A DNA stretch of 64,000 nt from Luteolibacter rhizosphaerae (GTDB lineage Bacteria > Verrucomicrobiota > Verrucomicrobiia > Verrucomicrobiales > Akkermansiaceae): contig NZ_JAPDDR010000010.1 in the NCBI RefSeq assembly GCF_025950095.1, positions 62,001 through 126,000 on the forward strand. Reading direction: 5' to 3'. Under the pieces are notes generated by a model that did not search any database, had not been told where the DNA came from, and was given only the letters and a program-made list of their open reading frames with translations. Position 1 is the first letter of the stretch. Every line of letters starts with the position of its first letter. Positions 34,710 through 42,582 of the stretch are shown piece by piece. A program made the position numbers and the translations under genes.

Positions 34710-35524
34710 GCAATCTGGGAAAGAACAGCGCCGAACCGGCTCGAAATCTCATCGGCGTGGGACTTCACCACGGCACCGAAGGCATCGAGCTGGCCATCCG
34801 GAATCCGCGAGGATGGTGCGGTGATCCACAGGGCCGCGATCACGGCACCGGTAGCACCGCGGATAGCGGCGCCGATGCAGGTCTGCCCTTCCATTTCCTC
34901 GCCAAGATCAAAGCCATAGCCGCGGGCCGCAACCTCATTCAGATGCTTTAAAAACACATCGTGCGAGGTGATGGTATTCGGCGTGAAGCGCGGCATCTTC
35001 AGGCGCGAGACGCGGGCCACGCGCTCGCTCTCCGGCAGGCCGGCCAGCATCGCCTTGCCCGGGGCGGCGGTGTGCAGGCAGAAGCGGGTGCCCGGATCCA
35101 CCGCGAACTTGAAGTGGTGCGTGCCCAGCGCCTGGTCCAGCACCACGCCCTCGTCATCGGCGAAGGTGCCGAGCAGGGCGGTCTCGCCGGTGGCGTCGCG
35201 CAGGCGGCGCATCACATCGAGCGACTTCTCGAAAAGATTCGCATCCGTCACCGACATCGCGCCGAGGATCAGCAGGCGCGGGGTGAGGCGATAGCGTTTG
35301 GTATTCTCCACTTTTTCCAGGAAGCCCCGGTTCTCCAGCGTCACCGCGATGCGGAAGGCGCTGTTCTTCGGGATCTTCAGTTCCACGCCCAAGTCACTCA
35401 CGTTGATACCCTCCGGGCGGGAGCTCAGAAGCTCGAGCATGACCAAGGCACGATCGAGGTTCGGCACGATGTAGCGGGCCCGGGGGTTGTCGGAGTTGTT
35501 TTCCCAGTCAGATTCGTTTGTCAT
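34706..35524 (-). CDS. IclR-family transcriptional regulator
   Basis: 272 residues from the ATG at 35522-35524. The winged HTH occupies about residues 17-80 ('NLDRALVMLELLSSRPEGIN', 'LKIPKNSAFRIAVTLENRGF'). The effector domain has the IclR blocks 'FCLHTAAPGKAMLAGLPE' and 'GYGFDLGEEMEGQTCIGAAI'. It is the first gene of the leftward operon: its TGA overlaps the ATG of the PSD1 gene. It most likely controls that operon in response to a substrate-derived small molecule. Confidence 0.9.
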   Translation of the reverse strand: MTNESDWENNSDNPRARYIVPNLDRALVMLELLSSRPEGINVSDLGVELKIPKNSAFRIAVTLENRGFLEKVENTKRYRLTPRLLILGAMSVTDANLFEKSLDVMRRLRDATGETALLGTFADDEGVVLDQALGTHHFKFAVDPGTRFCLHTAAPGKAMLAGLPESERVARVSRLKMPRFTPNTITSHDVFLKHLNEVAARGYGFDLGEEMEGQTCIGAAIRGATGAVIAALWITAPSSRIPDGQLDAFGAVVKSHADEISSRFGAVLSQIA

Positions 35525-35876
35525 ATGAAACGGCGTGCGCCTCCCAATACAAAGGAATCCACACCCCCCTTTCAAGTTTCTAACCGAGAAATCGCCCTCA
35601 AATTCCAACATTTCCAAACACAATCCCAACGCTTGTTTCGCCGCTGCCGGGCAGCGGTTCTCAGGAGGAATCCGGGACCGGGGAAATTCCCGATTTGAGC
35701 AAAGCGGATTGGACCAGTGGGGACCCGGATTTTGCCACCGATCAGCACCAGTGATTGAGCCGGAAGCAGATGGGTGAAATTCCGGGAGTTAGATCCAAAA
35801 TGGGAAATTTCCGAAGTGAGGCCGGCAAGGAACGCGCCCCTAGCCAAGACCCGGCACCACATGTTCATCTGCACAC
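35525..35876. other. 352-bp divergent intergenic region with repeated palindromes
   Basis: No gene is supported here. The region separates the leftward IclR operon from the rightward replication-like module. It contains a 17-bp perfect palindrome CCGCTGCCGGGCAGCGG (35641-35657) and three GGGAAATTCC-like words (about 35681, 35773 and 35802), which could be binding sites for the downstream HTH protein. Confidence 0.55.
35681..35812. promoter_or_regulatory. Three GGGAAATTYCC-like sites (candidate operator/iterons)
   Basis: GGGAAATTCCC (35681-35691) and GGGAAATTTCC (35802-35812) each contain a palindromic core. GGTGAAATTCCGGG (35773-35786) is an imperfect third copy. They lie 65-240 bp upstream of the HTH gene. 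Binding by that protein is inference. Confidence 0.4.
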
Positions 35877-35918
35877 ATGTCAGGACGACACATTGAACAA
35901 GGAGGAACGATTGCAGGG

Positions 35919-36167
35919 ATGAAGAACGAGGTGCGCGATCCGGAGTGGATCCGCCCGCGGCAGGTGAAGGAGTTGTTCGGGATCGGCCAAGCGCATGCGG
36001 CGCTGATGATCCGGGACGGGCGGGTGAAGTCGGTGAGCCTGTGCCCGCCGGGCAAGGCGACGGGGACGCGTCTGATCTCCTTCCCCAGCCTCTGCGCCTA
36101 TCTGGACCAGCTGGCGGCGGAGCAGCAAGCGCAGTCGCAAGCCGCTCAGGAAGGAGGTGCGGCATGA
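35919..36167 (+). CDS. Small helix-turn-helix (excisionase-like) DNA-binding protein
   Basis: 82 residues from the ATG at 35919. A longer form starting at 35877 is possible but has no ribosome-binding site, whereas AAGGAGG (35899-35905) precedes 35919 at a long spacing. 'EWIRPRQVKELFGIGQAHAALMIR' fits the HTH_17/MerR-like winged helix of excisionases and plasmid or phage regulators; 'LISFPSLCAYLDQLA' is the following helix. Its TGA overlaps the ATG of the ATPase gene. It probably regulates the module or marks its origin. Confidence 0.65.
   Translation: MKNEVRDPEWIRPRQVKELFGIGQAHAALMIRDGRVKSVSLCPPGKATGTRLISFPSLCAYLDQLAAEQQAQSQAAQEGGAA
36151..36159 (+). promoter_or_regulatory. Strong Shine-Dalgarno sequence before the AAA ATPase gene
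   Basis: AAGGAGGTG, near-perfectly complementary to the 16S rRNA tail, ends 4 bases before the ATG at 36164. This fixes that start rather than earlier in-frame codons, although the gene also overlaps the HTH stop codon. Confidence 0.75.
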
Positions 36168-37381
36168 GCTTTAGCTTCAATATCCCCTACTACCCGGGAC
36201 AGGAGAATGCGAAGCCGATCACCGTGGAGGCGCTCATGCGCGGGGCGGGCAGGTCGGAGGAGGAGATCGCGGAGCAACTGGCAGCCAATGCCGCGGCGGA
36301 TGCGGAAGCGGAGGCGGCCATCGCGCGGGCCTCGCAGTCCTATGCGCCAGCCCCGGCAGTGGCGAAGCGCCAGTGGCTACAGGTCTGGACGGTCTCGGAC
36401 TTCCTGAACTTCCAGCCGCCCGCGGACTTCCGGCTGATGGGCGAGTGCCACCTCGCCCGCGGGAACCTGACCGTGCTGGGCGGCTGGCCGGGGGTGGGCA
36501 AGAGCCGGGCCGCGCTGGGTCTGGCCATCGCCGGGGCCCGCAGGGTGCCGTGGCTGGGCTATCCCGTCCATGCCCGCTTCCGCACCCTGATCATCCAGTG
36601 CGAGAACGGCCCCTACCGGCTGAAGGAGGAGCTGGTGGAAGCGATGCGCGGGCAGGAGGAGCGGCTGGAGGGCTGGGTGGGCATCACCCCTCCCCCCACC
36701 TACGGGCTGGCCTTCCAGGAGCCGGGCTTCCGTCAGGAGCTGCGGGAGAAGATCGCCAGCTTCAAGCCGGGGCTGGTGATCATCGATCCCTGGAACCGTG
36801 CGGCGGATGGCGACAAGCAGGCGGACTACCGCGGGGCGCTGGACGCCGTCTTCGAATGCCTGCCGGAGGACCCGGCGGAGAAGCCCGCGCTGCTGGTCAT
36901 CCACCACATGCGGAAGAAGAGCGGGGACGCCGGGCGCAAGCAGGGCCGCGAGCTTCTGCACGAGCTGGCAGGTAGCTACCAGATCGGCAGCTCCGCCCGC
37001 TGCGTCTTCGCCCTGGAAGCCGCGAGCAATGACGTGAGTGACGACACCGTGGTGCTGACCTGCTGCAAGAACAACGACGGCGCGGAGGGCGCCCCCAGCG
37101 CGTGGTTCCGGAGGAACGGCTTGTTTGAGCCGAATCCGGAGTTTGATATGGCGGGGTTTCTGGAAGGGGCGGAGGCGGGAGCGAAGGGAACCGCGGTCCC
37201 CTTCGCCTCGATCAGGAAAGTGCTCGCGGGCATGGCCGGAGAACCCATCGGAAAGGCCGCCGCGCGACTGGTGAATGCTGAACTGTGTAGTCGCAGCACG
37301 GCATATAGGATCCTGAAGCAGTTCCCGGACAACATCGTCGAGGACGCTGATGGCAAATTGTGGTGGAAGGAGGAGGCCTAG
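36164..37381 (+). CDS. RepA/KaiC-like AAA ATPase (replicative-helicase type)
   Basis: 405 residues from the ATG with the strong ribosome-binding site. Walker A 'GGWPGVGKSRAALGLA' lies near 105-120, Walker B 'PGLVIIDPWNRA' near 205-215, and 'LLVIHHMRKKSGD' is the sensor region. This matches AAA_25/RepA-type hexameric ATPases of plasmids and phages. A C-terminal winged-helix-like segment ('GKAAARLVNAELCSRSTAYR') may bind DNA. It overlaps the HTH gene by 4 bp and precedes the primase gene by 524 bp. A role as the helicase of the module is inference from family and neighbours. Confidence 0.78.
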   Translation: MSFSFNIPYYPGQENAKPITVEALMRGAGRSEEEIAEQLAANAAADAEAEAAIARASQSYAPAPAVAKRQWLQVWTVSDFLNFQPPADFRLMGECHLARGNLTVLGGWPGVGKSRAALGLAIAGARRVPWLGYPVHARFRTLIIQCENGPYRLKEELVEAMRGQEERLEGWVGITPPPTYGLAFQEPGFRQELREKIASFKPGLVIIDPWNRAADGDKQADYRGALDAVFECLPEDPAEKPALLVIHHMRKKSGDAGRKQGRELLHELAGSYQIGSSARCVFALEAASNDVSDDTVVLTCCKNNDGAEGAPSAWFRRNGLFEPNPEFDMAGFLEGAEAGAKGTAVPFASIRKVLAGMAGEPIGKAAARLVNAELCSRSTAYRILKQFPDNIVEDADGKLWWKEEA

Positions 37382-37384
37382 CCT

Positions 37385-37428
37385 GTCCCGTCCGTCCCAC
37401 TACCCTAGGGGTGTGGGACGGACGGGAC
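37385..37428. repeat. Hairpin 1 of a mirrored pair
   Basis: GTCCCGTCCGTCCCAC (37385-37400) is perfectly complementary to GTGGGACGGACGGGAC (37413-37428). The 12-nt centre TACCCTAGGGGT can itself pair (ACCC/GGGT), leaving a bulged T and a TAG loop. Confidence 0.8.
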
Positions 37429-37524
37429 GGCAATGGCAAGAGGGTGGCGCAAATGAAGGGATGGGTAGTGTATAAAATATACTACTATATTTACAGTAAC
37501 CCCACCGCGACTCCACCGCTTCCA

Positions 37525-37566
37525 TCCCATCCGTCCCACACCCCTAGGGTAGTGGGACGGATGGGA
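37525..37566. repeat. Hairpin 2 of a mirrored pair
   Basis: TCCCATCCGTCCCAC (37525-37539) pairs perfectly with GTGGGACGGATGGGA (37552-37566). Its centre ACCCCTAGGGTA is the exact reverse complement of the centre of hairpin 1. One stem pair differs from hairpin 1 on both arms (C-G to T-A), which keeps the pairing. Confidence 0.8.
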
Positions 37567-37620
37567 CAGACTCTCCCGTAAAATGCCGCATCTGCCGGTG
37601 GACGCGGACGCGGCACCGCC

Positions 37621-37643
37621 GCCTTGGACTGCGTGCAGCCTGC
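37621..37643 (-). repeat. Dispersed repeat copy D (minus strand)
   Basis: GCCTTGGACTGCGTGCAGCC is the reverse complement of the CAGTCCAAGG part of the repeats at 29.6-30.2 kb (copy B reads GGCTGCACGCAGTCCAAGG). Confidence 0.6.
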
Positions 37644-37677
37644 GGCTCGATTGGCGAACGCAGACGCGTCAGCGCCC

Positions 37678-37876
37678 GGGAGCGCGGAGCCTCCGGCCCG
37701 CAGAAGCACCCTTGTAGCGGGTGACCACTGGCGGTCTGAGAAGAAGCCACCGGCGATATCCATTCCTGCCTCGTGATGCCGAGCGCATCGAGGGTGGCTT
37801 CTGCGGGCCGGAGCTTGTCCGAGGAGAGAGGAGTTTCGTGTCGGACCACTCCGCAAAGCCGGAGTTCCGCGCTCCC
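37678..37876. repeat. Imperfect inverted repeats with GGGAGCGCGGA/CCGGCCCGCAGAAGC words
   Basis: A left arm at 37678-37707 contains GGGAGCGCGGAGCC and TCCGGCCCGCAGAAGC. GGCTTCTGCGGGCCGGAG (37796-37813) complements its second half. CCGGAGTTCCGCGCTCCC (37859-37876) complements its first half imperfectly. Confidence 0.6.
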
Positions 37877-37905
37877 AGATCACCCGACTCTAACAAAACA
37901 CATAC

Positions 37906-38877
37906 ATGACCGATACCGAATCCCATCTCGATCCCTCCCTGCTGGAGCGCGTGCGCCAGCGTGCGGGGAAGCTCATCGCGCGCTGCCCGGCCTGCGCGGA
38001 GAACCAGCAGGACCGCCGGGCGGAACATCTGGTGATCTTCCCCAGCGGGAAATTCGCCTGCGCCGCGCACCCGGGCGATGGCGAGCACCGCCGCCGGATC
38101 TTCGCTCTGGCCGGGGTGATGGCGGAGCGCCGCAGGGATGATGGCGAGCGCCGCCGCTGGCGCGAACAGCGTGCCCGCGAACAGGCACGCGAGCAGAAAC
38201 GGGCAGAACTCCGCAGCAGCGCACGGAGCACCCTGCGCGAGTTGCTGGCTGCTCATCCGTGGCCGCGCGTGGAGGTGTGGGAGGACTCCCCGCAGCGTCC
38301 GGACGGCCCGCGGGTCGTCTCCGATCCGCGCCACTTCCTCGCCACGCTCTACCCGCCGAAGGCACGGCTCTGGACCGGGGAGGTGCATCACTCCGGCCCT
38401 GCCCATGCCGCGCACTGGCGGACCCGTGCAGAGTGGCAGGCCGCGGTGGATGCTGGGATCGGCCCCATGGTCTCCCCCGCCCTGTGGCGGCCCGGCACGG
38501 TCTCACGTACGATTGATGCCGTACTTCACGCGCCCTATACCGTGCTGGATTTCGATGGCTTCGGCGGCGTGAAGCCCGCGGGTGCGCTGGAAATGGCGGC
38601 GCACCTGGCGGACTCGCTCGCCATGATCCGCTGGCTGCGGGACCAGTCGCGCTGGGAGCTCGCGGCCATCCTGCACACCGGCGGCAAGAGCCTGCACGCA
38701 TGGTTCCACACGCCGGCGGCGGCAGCGGTGGAATCCCTGCGGATGGCCGCCGCGGAGCTCCGCATCGATGCCGGACTCATCGGCAGGCCGGAGCACCCCT
38801 GCCGCCTCCCGGGGCAGCGGCATGCGGGCAGCGGTGACCTGTCGCGGGTATGGTGGCTCGACCTGCCGGCGCGCTAG
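37906..38877 (+). CDS. Zinc-finger and AEP-like primase (replication module)
   Basis: 323 residues. The N-terminus has a CHC2-like zinc finger: 'RCPACAENQQDRRAEHLVIF' followed by 'FACAAHPGDGEHRRRIFAL'. A basic helical linker rich in Arg/Glu (about 70-105) follows. The C-terminal domain has motifs typical of archaeo-eukaryotic primase/polymerases: 'YTVLDFDGFGG' (D-x-D), 'TGGKSLHAWF' (S-x-H) and 'HPCRLPGQ'. It probably makes primers for the module with the upstream ATPase. Its stop codon is shared within CTAG with the convergent gene. Confidence 0.72.
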   Translation: MTDTESHLDPSLLERVRQRAGKLIARCPACAENQQDRRAEHLVIFPSGKFACAAHPGDGEHRRRIFALAGVMAERRRDDGERRRWREQRAREQAREQKRAELRSSARSTLRELLAAHPWPRVEVWEDSPQRPDGPRVVSDPRHFLATLYPPKARLWTGEVHHSGPAHAAHWRTRAEWQAAVDAGIGPMVSPALWRPGTVSRTIDAVLHAPYTVLDFDGFGGVKPAGALEMAAHLADSLAMIRWLRDQSRWELAAILHTGGKSLHAWFHTPAAAAVESLRMAAAELRIDAGLIGRPEHPCRLPGQRHAGSGDLSRVWWLDLPAR

Positions 38878-40385
38878 CGCGGGCGCACGCGGAAGAAGCG
38901 GGCCCGCACGCCGGGAGCAATGGTGTAGTTCACCGTCTGGCTGGCCGCGGCGGCGGTGATCGTCTGGTCGGTGGTCCACTGCCCGAGATTCGTGCTCACC
39001 TCGATGTCGTATTGCCGCGCGACCGTGAGATTCGACATCTGGAGCTGGAGCGTACTCCCGGCCCGCACCGCACGGACCAGCGGCAGATCCGCCGGCAGCG
39101 TGGCCCCCAGCGGTGACCAGGTGGGATGCGCGGCAGGCGCGGGCACCAGCAAGCGGTGGGCGGCATCGCTGGCTTTCACGATGTAGATGGCGGACTGTGC
39201 CATGTTCCCCATCTGCAACTCCAGCCCGTTCGAGACCAGGCGCGGCGCGGCATCGAAGGCGATCTCCGTGCCGTCCGGCGACCAGGCGAGCTTCGTGATC
39301 CAGAAGTTGTTCCCGAAGGCGATCAGCTCGCGGTCGCCGCTGCCGTCGTAGTTGATGATGCGGATGGCGCAGCGGACCAGCCGGATGGCGCCCCCGGCGA
39401 CCCGTGAATCCGAGAACAGCGTGTTCCGCACGTAGGCCACCTTGCTGCCATCCCGCGAGATGGAGGGCGCGTAGTCCTGCTCCGTCTCGCTCTGGATGTA
39501 AAAATTACTAAAGTCATAGTAGGACCGTCCCGTGGGTGCGGTGAGGGGGCGCAGCAGCGGAGTCGTGCCGGAGCTGGCATAGACCTGCAGCACCGTGCCC
39601 TCCGTGAAGCCTCCCGAGCTGATATTGCTGGTGAGAGGGATATTGGAGCGGAAGGTTCCGACCATCTCCTCGCGGGTGGGATGCCAGTCCAGCCCGTCCC
39701 CCGCCTGGTTCACGCCGGTGCGCTCGGTGCCGCCCGCCAGCCAGGTGGCCACCGGGGTGGTCTGCGGCACGGGATACACCTCCAGCACGGGCGATTGCGT
39801 CGCCGGGAGCCGCACACCGCCCGGCTGCTTCCCGGAGACGGCGGCCAGATCGAGCGTGGCGACGCGGTCCCCGGTGGGCGAGAAGGCCTTATGGTTCGGC
39901 AGGTGGGTGGTGTAGTAGGAGTAGGTATCGAACTCCGGCTCGCCCTGAGGGTTCTCGTAGATGGTGATACCGTCCGAGTAGGTGTCCATGAAGCGGGTCA
40001 CCTGCGTGGTCGCGCCATTCGTCAAATCGGTGCGGAAGACATTCTGGCTGAGCATCACGTGCGCCAGCGGGCCACCGGAGCTGGTGAGCAGCCAGCGGCC
40101 ATCCCGCGAGACCACCGGCAGCGCGGGCGATGGTACCGGCAGGGAAATGGTGCGGGCGTTCGAGCCATCCACACCGATCGCGCGCACGTTCATGGCGGGC
40201 GCGGTACTATAGCTGTTGTAGTAGATCGTGCCCGTGGTGGCGGATGCCGGCAGCGCCGCGAGCAGCGCGAATGCCAGTGCCGGGACGAGGGATCGCAGGG
40301 AAGGCCTAGCCTGCCTGTGGGAGGGGGATGGGGCGCGATCCGGGATCGCACCCGCGGCGTACACCGGGGGAGGGTTTGTGTTCAT
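38874..40385 (-). CDS. Secreted TolB-like beta-propeller protein
   Basis: 503 residues. A long N-terminus with signal segment 'RSLVPALAFALLAALPASAT' (about residues 31-50) suits Sec export. Propeller blades are indicated by 'ISRDGSKVAYVRN', 'LAWSPDGTEIAFDA' and similar PD40/TolB motifs. The C-terminal about 80 residues ('LPLVRAVRAGSTLQLQMSNL', 'YDIEVSTNLGQW') form an additional beta-sandwich common in Verrucomicrobia secreted proteins. Probably a ligand-binding extracellular protein; ligand unknown. Its TAG overlaps that of the primase gene on the other strand. Confidence 0.75.
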   Translation of the reverse strand: MNTNPPPVYAAGAIPDRAPSPSHRQARPSLRSLVPALAFALLAALPASATTGTIYYNSYSTAPAMNVRAIGVDGSNARTISLPVPSPALPVVSRDGRWLLTSSGGPLAHVMLSQNVFRTDLTNGATTQVTRFMDTYSDGITIYENPQGEPEFDTYSYYTTHLPNHKAFSPTGDRVATLDLAAVSGKQPGGVRLPATQSPVLEVYPVPQTTPVATWLAGGTERTGVNQAGDGLDWHPTREEMVGTFRSNIPLTSNISSGGFTEGTVLQVYASSGTTPLLRPLTAPTGRSYYDFSNFYIQSETEQDYAPSISRDGSKVAYVRNTLFSDSRVAGGAIRLVRCAIRIINYDGSGDRELIAFGNNFWITKLAWSPDGTEIAFDAAPRLVSNGLELQMGNMAQSAIYIVKASDAAHRLLVPAPAAHPTWSPLGATLPADLPLVRAVRAGSTLQLQMSNLTVARQYDIEVSTNLGQWTTDQTITAAAASQTVNYTIAPGVRARFFRVRPR

Positions 40386-40490
40386 GGGAGGGGGTCATGG
40401 GAGGATGAACGCTCCGACTGTAGCCCCCCGCGCCGGTCCGTCGAGAAGTTAGGTTATCGGCAAGCGGGGAGGATAGGGGCACCCTCCGCC

Positions 40491-41360
40491 TTAGCTCCCC
40501 TGCCCCTTCCACACCAGATCGGAGATGTATTGCTTCAGCGTGGTCTGGCCCCGCACCGGCTCGCCGGGCACGGTGTAGTGCTGGTCGAGCGTCAGCGCGG
40601 TCATCTTCGCATAGGATTCCGCAGCGGGCTGCGAGAACCCGGCCCTACGGAAGGTGCTCTGCCACTGCTCCCGCGGCACCACCTCCACCCGCACCTCGCG
40701 GTCCAGCGCATGGGCGAAGGCCGCGGCCACATCTCCCGCCGTGTAGGGCTCCGGCCCTTCCACATGCCAGGTGCCTTGCTCCCCGACCGGCGCGGTCATC
40801 CGGAGTGCCGCGACCTTCGCGATGTCCCGCGGAGCGACCATGGGTAGCGCGAAGTCCGCCGGGTAGAAGCTCTGCACCACGCCTCCATCCCGCGCCATTT
40901 CCAGCGCCGCATCCCAATTGCTCATGTAGTAGGCCCCGCGGAGGATGCTGAAGGGGATGCCCTTCGCGGCCAGCCGCAGCTCCATCGAGTGGAGGATGCC
41001 GAGATCGCCGCAATGCTCGCAGGCCTGTGCGCCATAGGTCGATTCCGCGACCACCTTCTCCAGCCCGCTCTCTTCCAGCGCTTCCATGATCGCGTCGAGG
41101 CTTCGCTGCTCTTCCACATCCGTATCCGTCGCCGGATCGGCAGGCGGATTCAGCAGAAAGAGCTTCCGTCCCCGCCGGAAGATAGAGCGCAGGGATGCCG
41201 TGTCGTGCACGTCCGCCACCGAGGCCTGCACGCCCTTCTCGCGCCAGCGCCGCGCTTTGTCGGCACTGCGCGTGATGATGGTGACCTCCTCCCCGCGCAC
41301 GCTCAAGAGGCCTGCGAGAGCCGAGCCGATGTGCCCGGTACCGCCAAGGATGATGTGCAT
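40491..41360 (-). CDS. NmrA-like NAD(P)-binding protein
   Basis: 289 residues. The N-terminus 'HIILGGTGHIGSALAGLLSV' is a Rossmann G-x-x-G-x-x-G dinucleotide site, followed by 'VTIITRSADKARRW', which suits NADP preference. Downstream segments 'VVAESTYGAQ' and 'FSILRGAYYMSNW' fit NmrA-like/atypical SDR proteins (quinone reductase or regulator). The Tyr-x-x-x-Lys catalytic pair is not evident, which is usual for the NmrA subgroup. It is 12 bp upstream of the end of the glycine-zipper gene on the same strand. Confidence 0.82.
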   Translation of the reverse strand: MHIILGGTGHIGSALAGLLSVRGEEVTIITRSADKARRWREKGVQASVADVHDTASLRSIFRRGRKLFLLNPPADPATDTDVEEQRSLDAIMEALEESGLEKVVAESTYGAQACEHCGDLGILHSMELRLAAKGIPFSILRGAYYMSNWDAALEMARDGGVVQSFYPADFALPMVAPRDIAKVAALRMTAPVGEQGTWHVEGPEPYTAGDVAAAFAHALDREVRVEVVPREQWQSTFRRAGFSQPAAESYAKMTALTLDQHYTVPGEPVRGQTTLKQYISDLVWKGQGS

Positions 41361-41372
41361 GACGGGAAGCGC

Positions 41373-41891
41373 TTAGATCGGTCCCTCGTCGCCCACGCTG
41401 CCATCGCGGCGGCGGTGCAGCCGGTCCCAGCCGGCCTTCGCTGCGGCACGGGCTTGGAGCCAGTGGAGGGTCGAGCTGCCCTTGGCGCTGTCCCATTCCT
41501 CGGCCATCGCGGCTTCGTGATCTTCAAAGCGGGCGTCCTCTTCATAGCGCGCCACGCTCATCTGGTAGGCGGGCCCGTAGTCGGCGAAGTCCTTGTCCTC
41601 TTCGTAGTACGGCTCGCGATGAAAGTTCTCCCGCCAGTAGGCCTCTTCCGCCGTGGGATCGATCTTCTCCGCCACACCCTTGCCCGCCAGACCTCCGGCG
41701 ATGGCTCCGATCACTCCGCCGATGGAGGCCCCCACGGGTCCGCCGAGCGCGCCCAAGGCGGCACCGGCAGCCGCCCCTCCGGCCGCACCGATGCCGGTGC
41801 CCAGCGGATGTGCGCCGGGCTCGCCGGTGATCGGATCGGGATGGAATTCGGGGGCGTGACCGGGCTTCGGGTCTTGGGATGGAGCGCTCAT
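41373..41891 (-). CDS. Glycine-zipper hypothetical protein
   Basis: 172 residues. A strongly Gly/Ala-rich zipper (about 32-70: 'GIGAAGGAAAGAALGALGG', 'ASIGGVIGAIAGGLAGKG') could form a membrane-inserting helical hairpin. A conserved-looking acidic tail 'DPTAEEAYWRENFHREPYYE' follows. Such proteins occur widely in bacteria, often as stress-linked genes, but function is unknown. It appears co-oriented with the NmrA-like gene, suggesting an operon. Confidence 0.65.
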   Translation of the reverse strand: MSAPSQDPKPGHAPEFHPDPITGEPGAHPLGTGIGAAGGAAAGAALGALGGPVGASIGGVIGAIAGGLAGKGVAEKIDPTAEEAYWRENFHREPYYEEDKDFADYGPAYQMSVARYEEDARFEDHEAAMAEEWDSAKGSSTLHWLQARAAAKAGWDRLHRRRDGSVGDEGPI

Positions 41892-42133
41892 ATTCCCATG
41901 CTCCCAGCGGGATCCGTGCCCCGCGGCAAGATGAGCGGGAGATGCGATACGGCCCTAGGCACCTTCGCCACAGCGCTGCCACCGGCATGGCGCGCCCGGG
42001 GCGTCTTTTTGCAGAGCGTGATTGCAGAACGCTCGCCCTATAGGCAAGGTATCGGGTCCTTGGAGCACGGGCGGCATTCGGCACGAAAGCTGCGGCACTT
42101 GCCACATGCCAACACCGATCGACCGCAACTCCG

Positions 42134-42565
42134 ATGTCCGCCCCATCCCGGAACATGAGTGAGGAACCCGAGCGGCCCCTGATGGAGCACCTCGAATCGC
42201 AGGAGTTCGAGGACGTGGTGCGTGATCTCGCCGAGAAGCAGCGGCTGAACGACGGGCAGCCGGAGACGCTCTCCTGCCGGATCGCGGGCCTATCCTTCAC
42301 CGACCATGCGGTGGAAGCGGAGGAAGGCTCGGTGAGCGCGCACGGCGAATACACCGAGACGCTGAAGTGCAGCCATCACGGCACCCCCGGCTACATCGCC
42401 ACGCGGGTGGGAATCGTGGGCGGCACCGTGAAGATCCGGGCGGAGTTCCCGCGCCCCGCGGACGATCGCGAACGGGAAGGCTACCTGAGCGATCTGGCGA
42501 TCGACCTGAGCGAACTGGAGTGGTCCCGCAAGGACGGCGGAACAGTGCTGCTGCCCGGCGCATAG
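42134..42565 (+). CDS. Hypothetical protein
   Basis: 143 residues; not recognised. The start could instead be the ATG at 42155, since neither has a clear ribosome-binding site. The central part 'FTDHAVEAEEGSVSAHGEYT' and 'GYIATRVGIVGGTVKIRAEF' predict beta-strands, so a small beta-rich fold is likely. It is cytosolic (no signal or membrane segment). It lies between two leftward genes and runs convergent to the AEC transporter. Confidence 0.5.
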   Translation: MSAPSRNMSEEPERPLMEHLESQEFEDVVRDLAEKQRLNDGQPETLSCRIAGLSFTDHAVEAEEGSVSAHGEYTETLKCSHHGTPGYIATRVGIVGGTVKIRAEFPRPADDREREGYLSDLAIDLSELEWSRKDGGTVLLPGA

Positions 42566-42582
42566 CGCTGCGGGAAACGCAC

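Larger units (their letters stand above)
37382..37905. other. 524-bp gene-free region with paired hairpins (candidate origin)
   Basis: No gene is supported. It contains two mirrored hairpins (37385-37428 and 37525-37566) flanking a tract of A and T (about 37465-37495), one dispersed-repeat copy on the minus strand (37621-37643), and inverted repeats spanning 37678-37876. Placement between a helicase-type ATPase and a primase suggests an origin or regulatory region. Confidence 0.5.

Noticed and set aside
37382..37567. Twin hairpins read as Rho-independent terminators
   Set aside because: Neither stem is followed by a T-run and the second is the mirror image of the first, so a simple terminator reading does not explain them.
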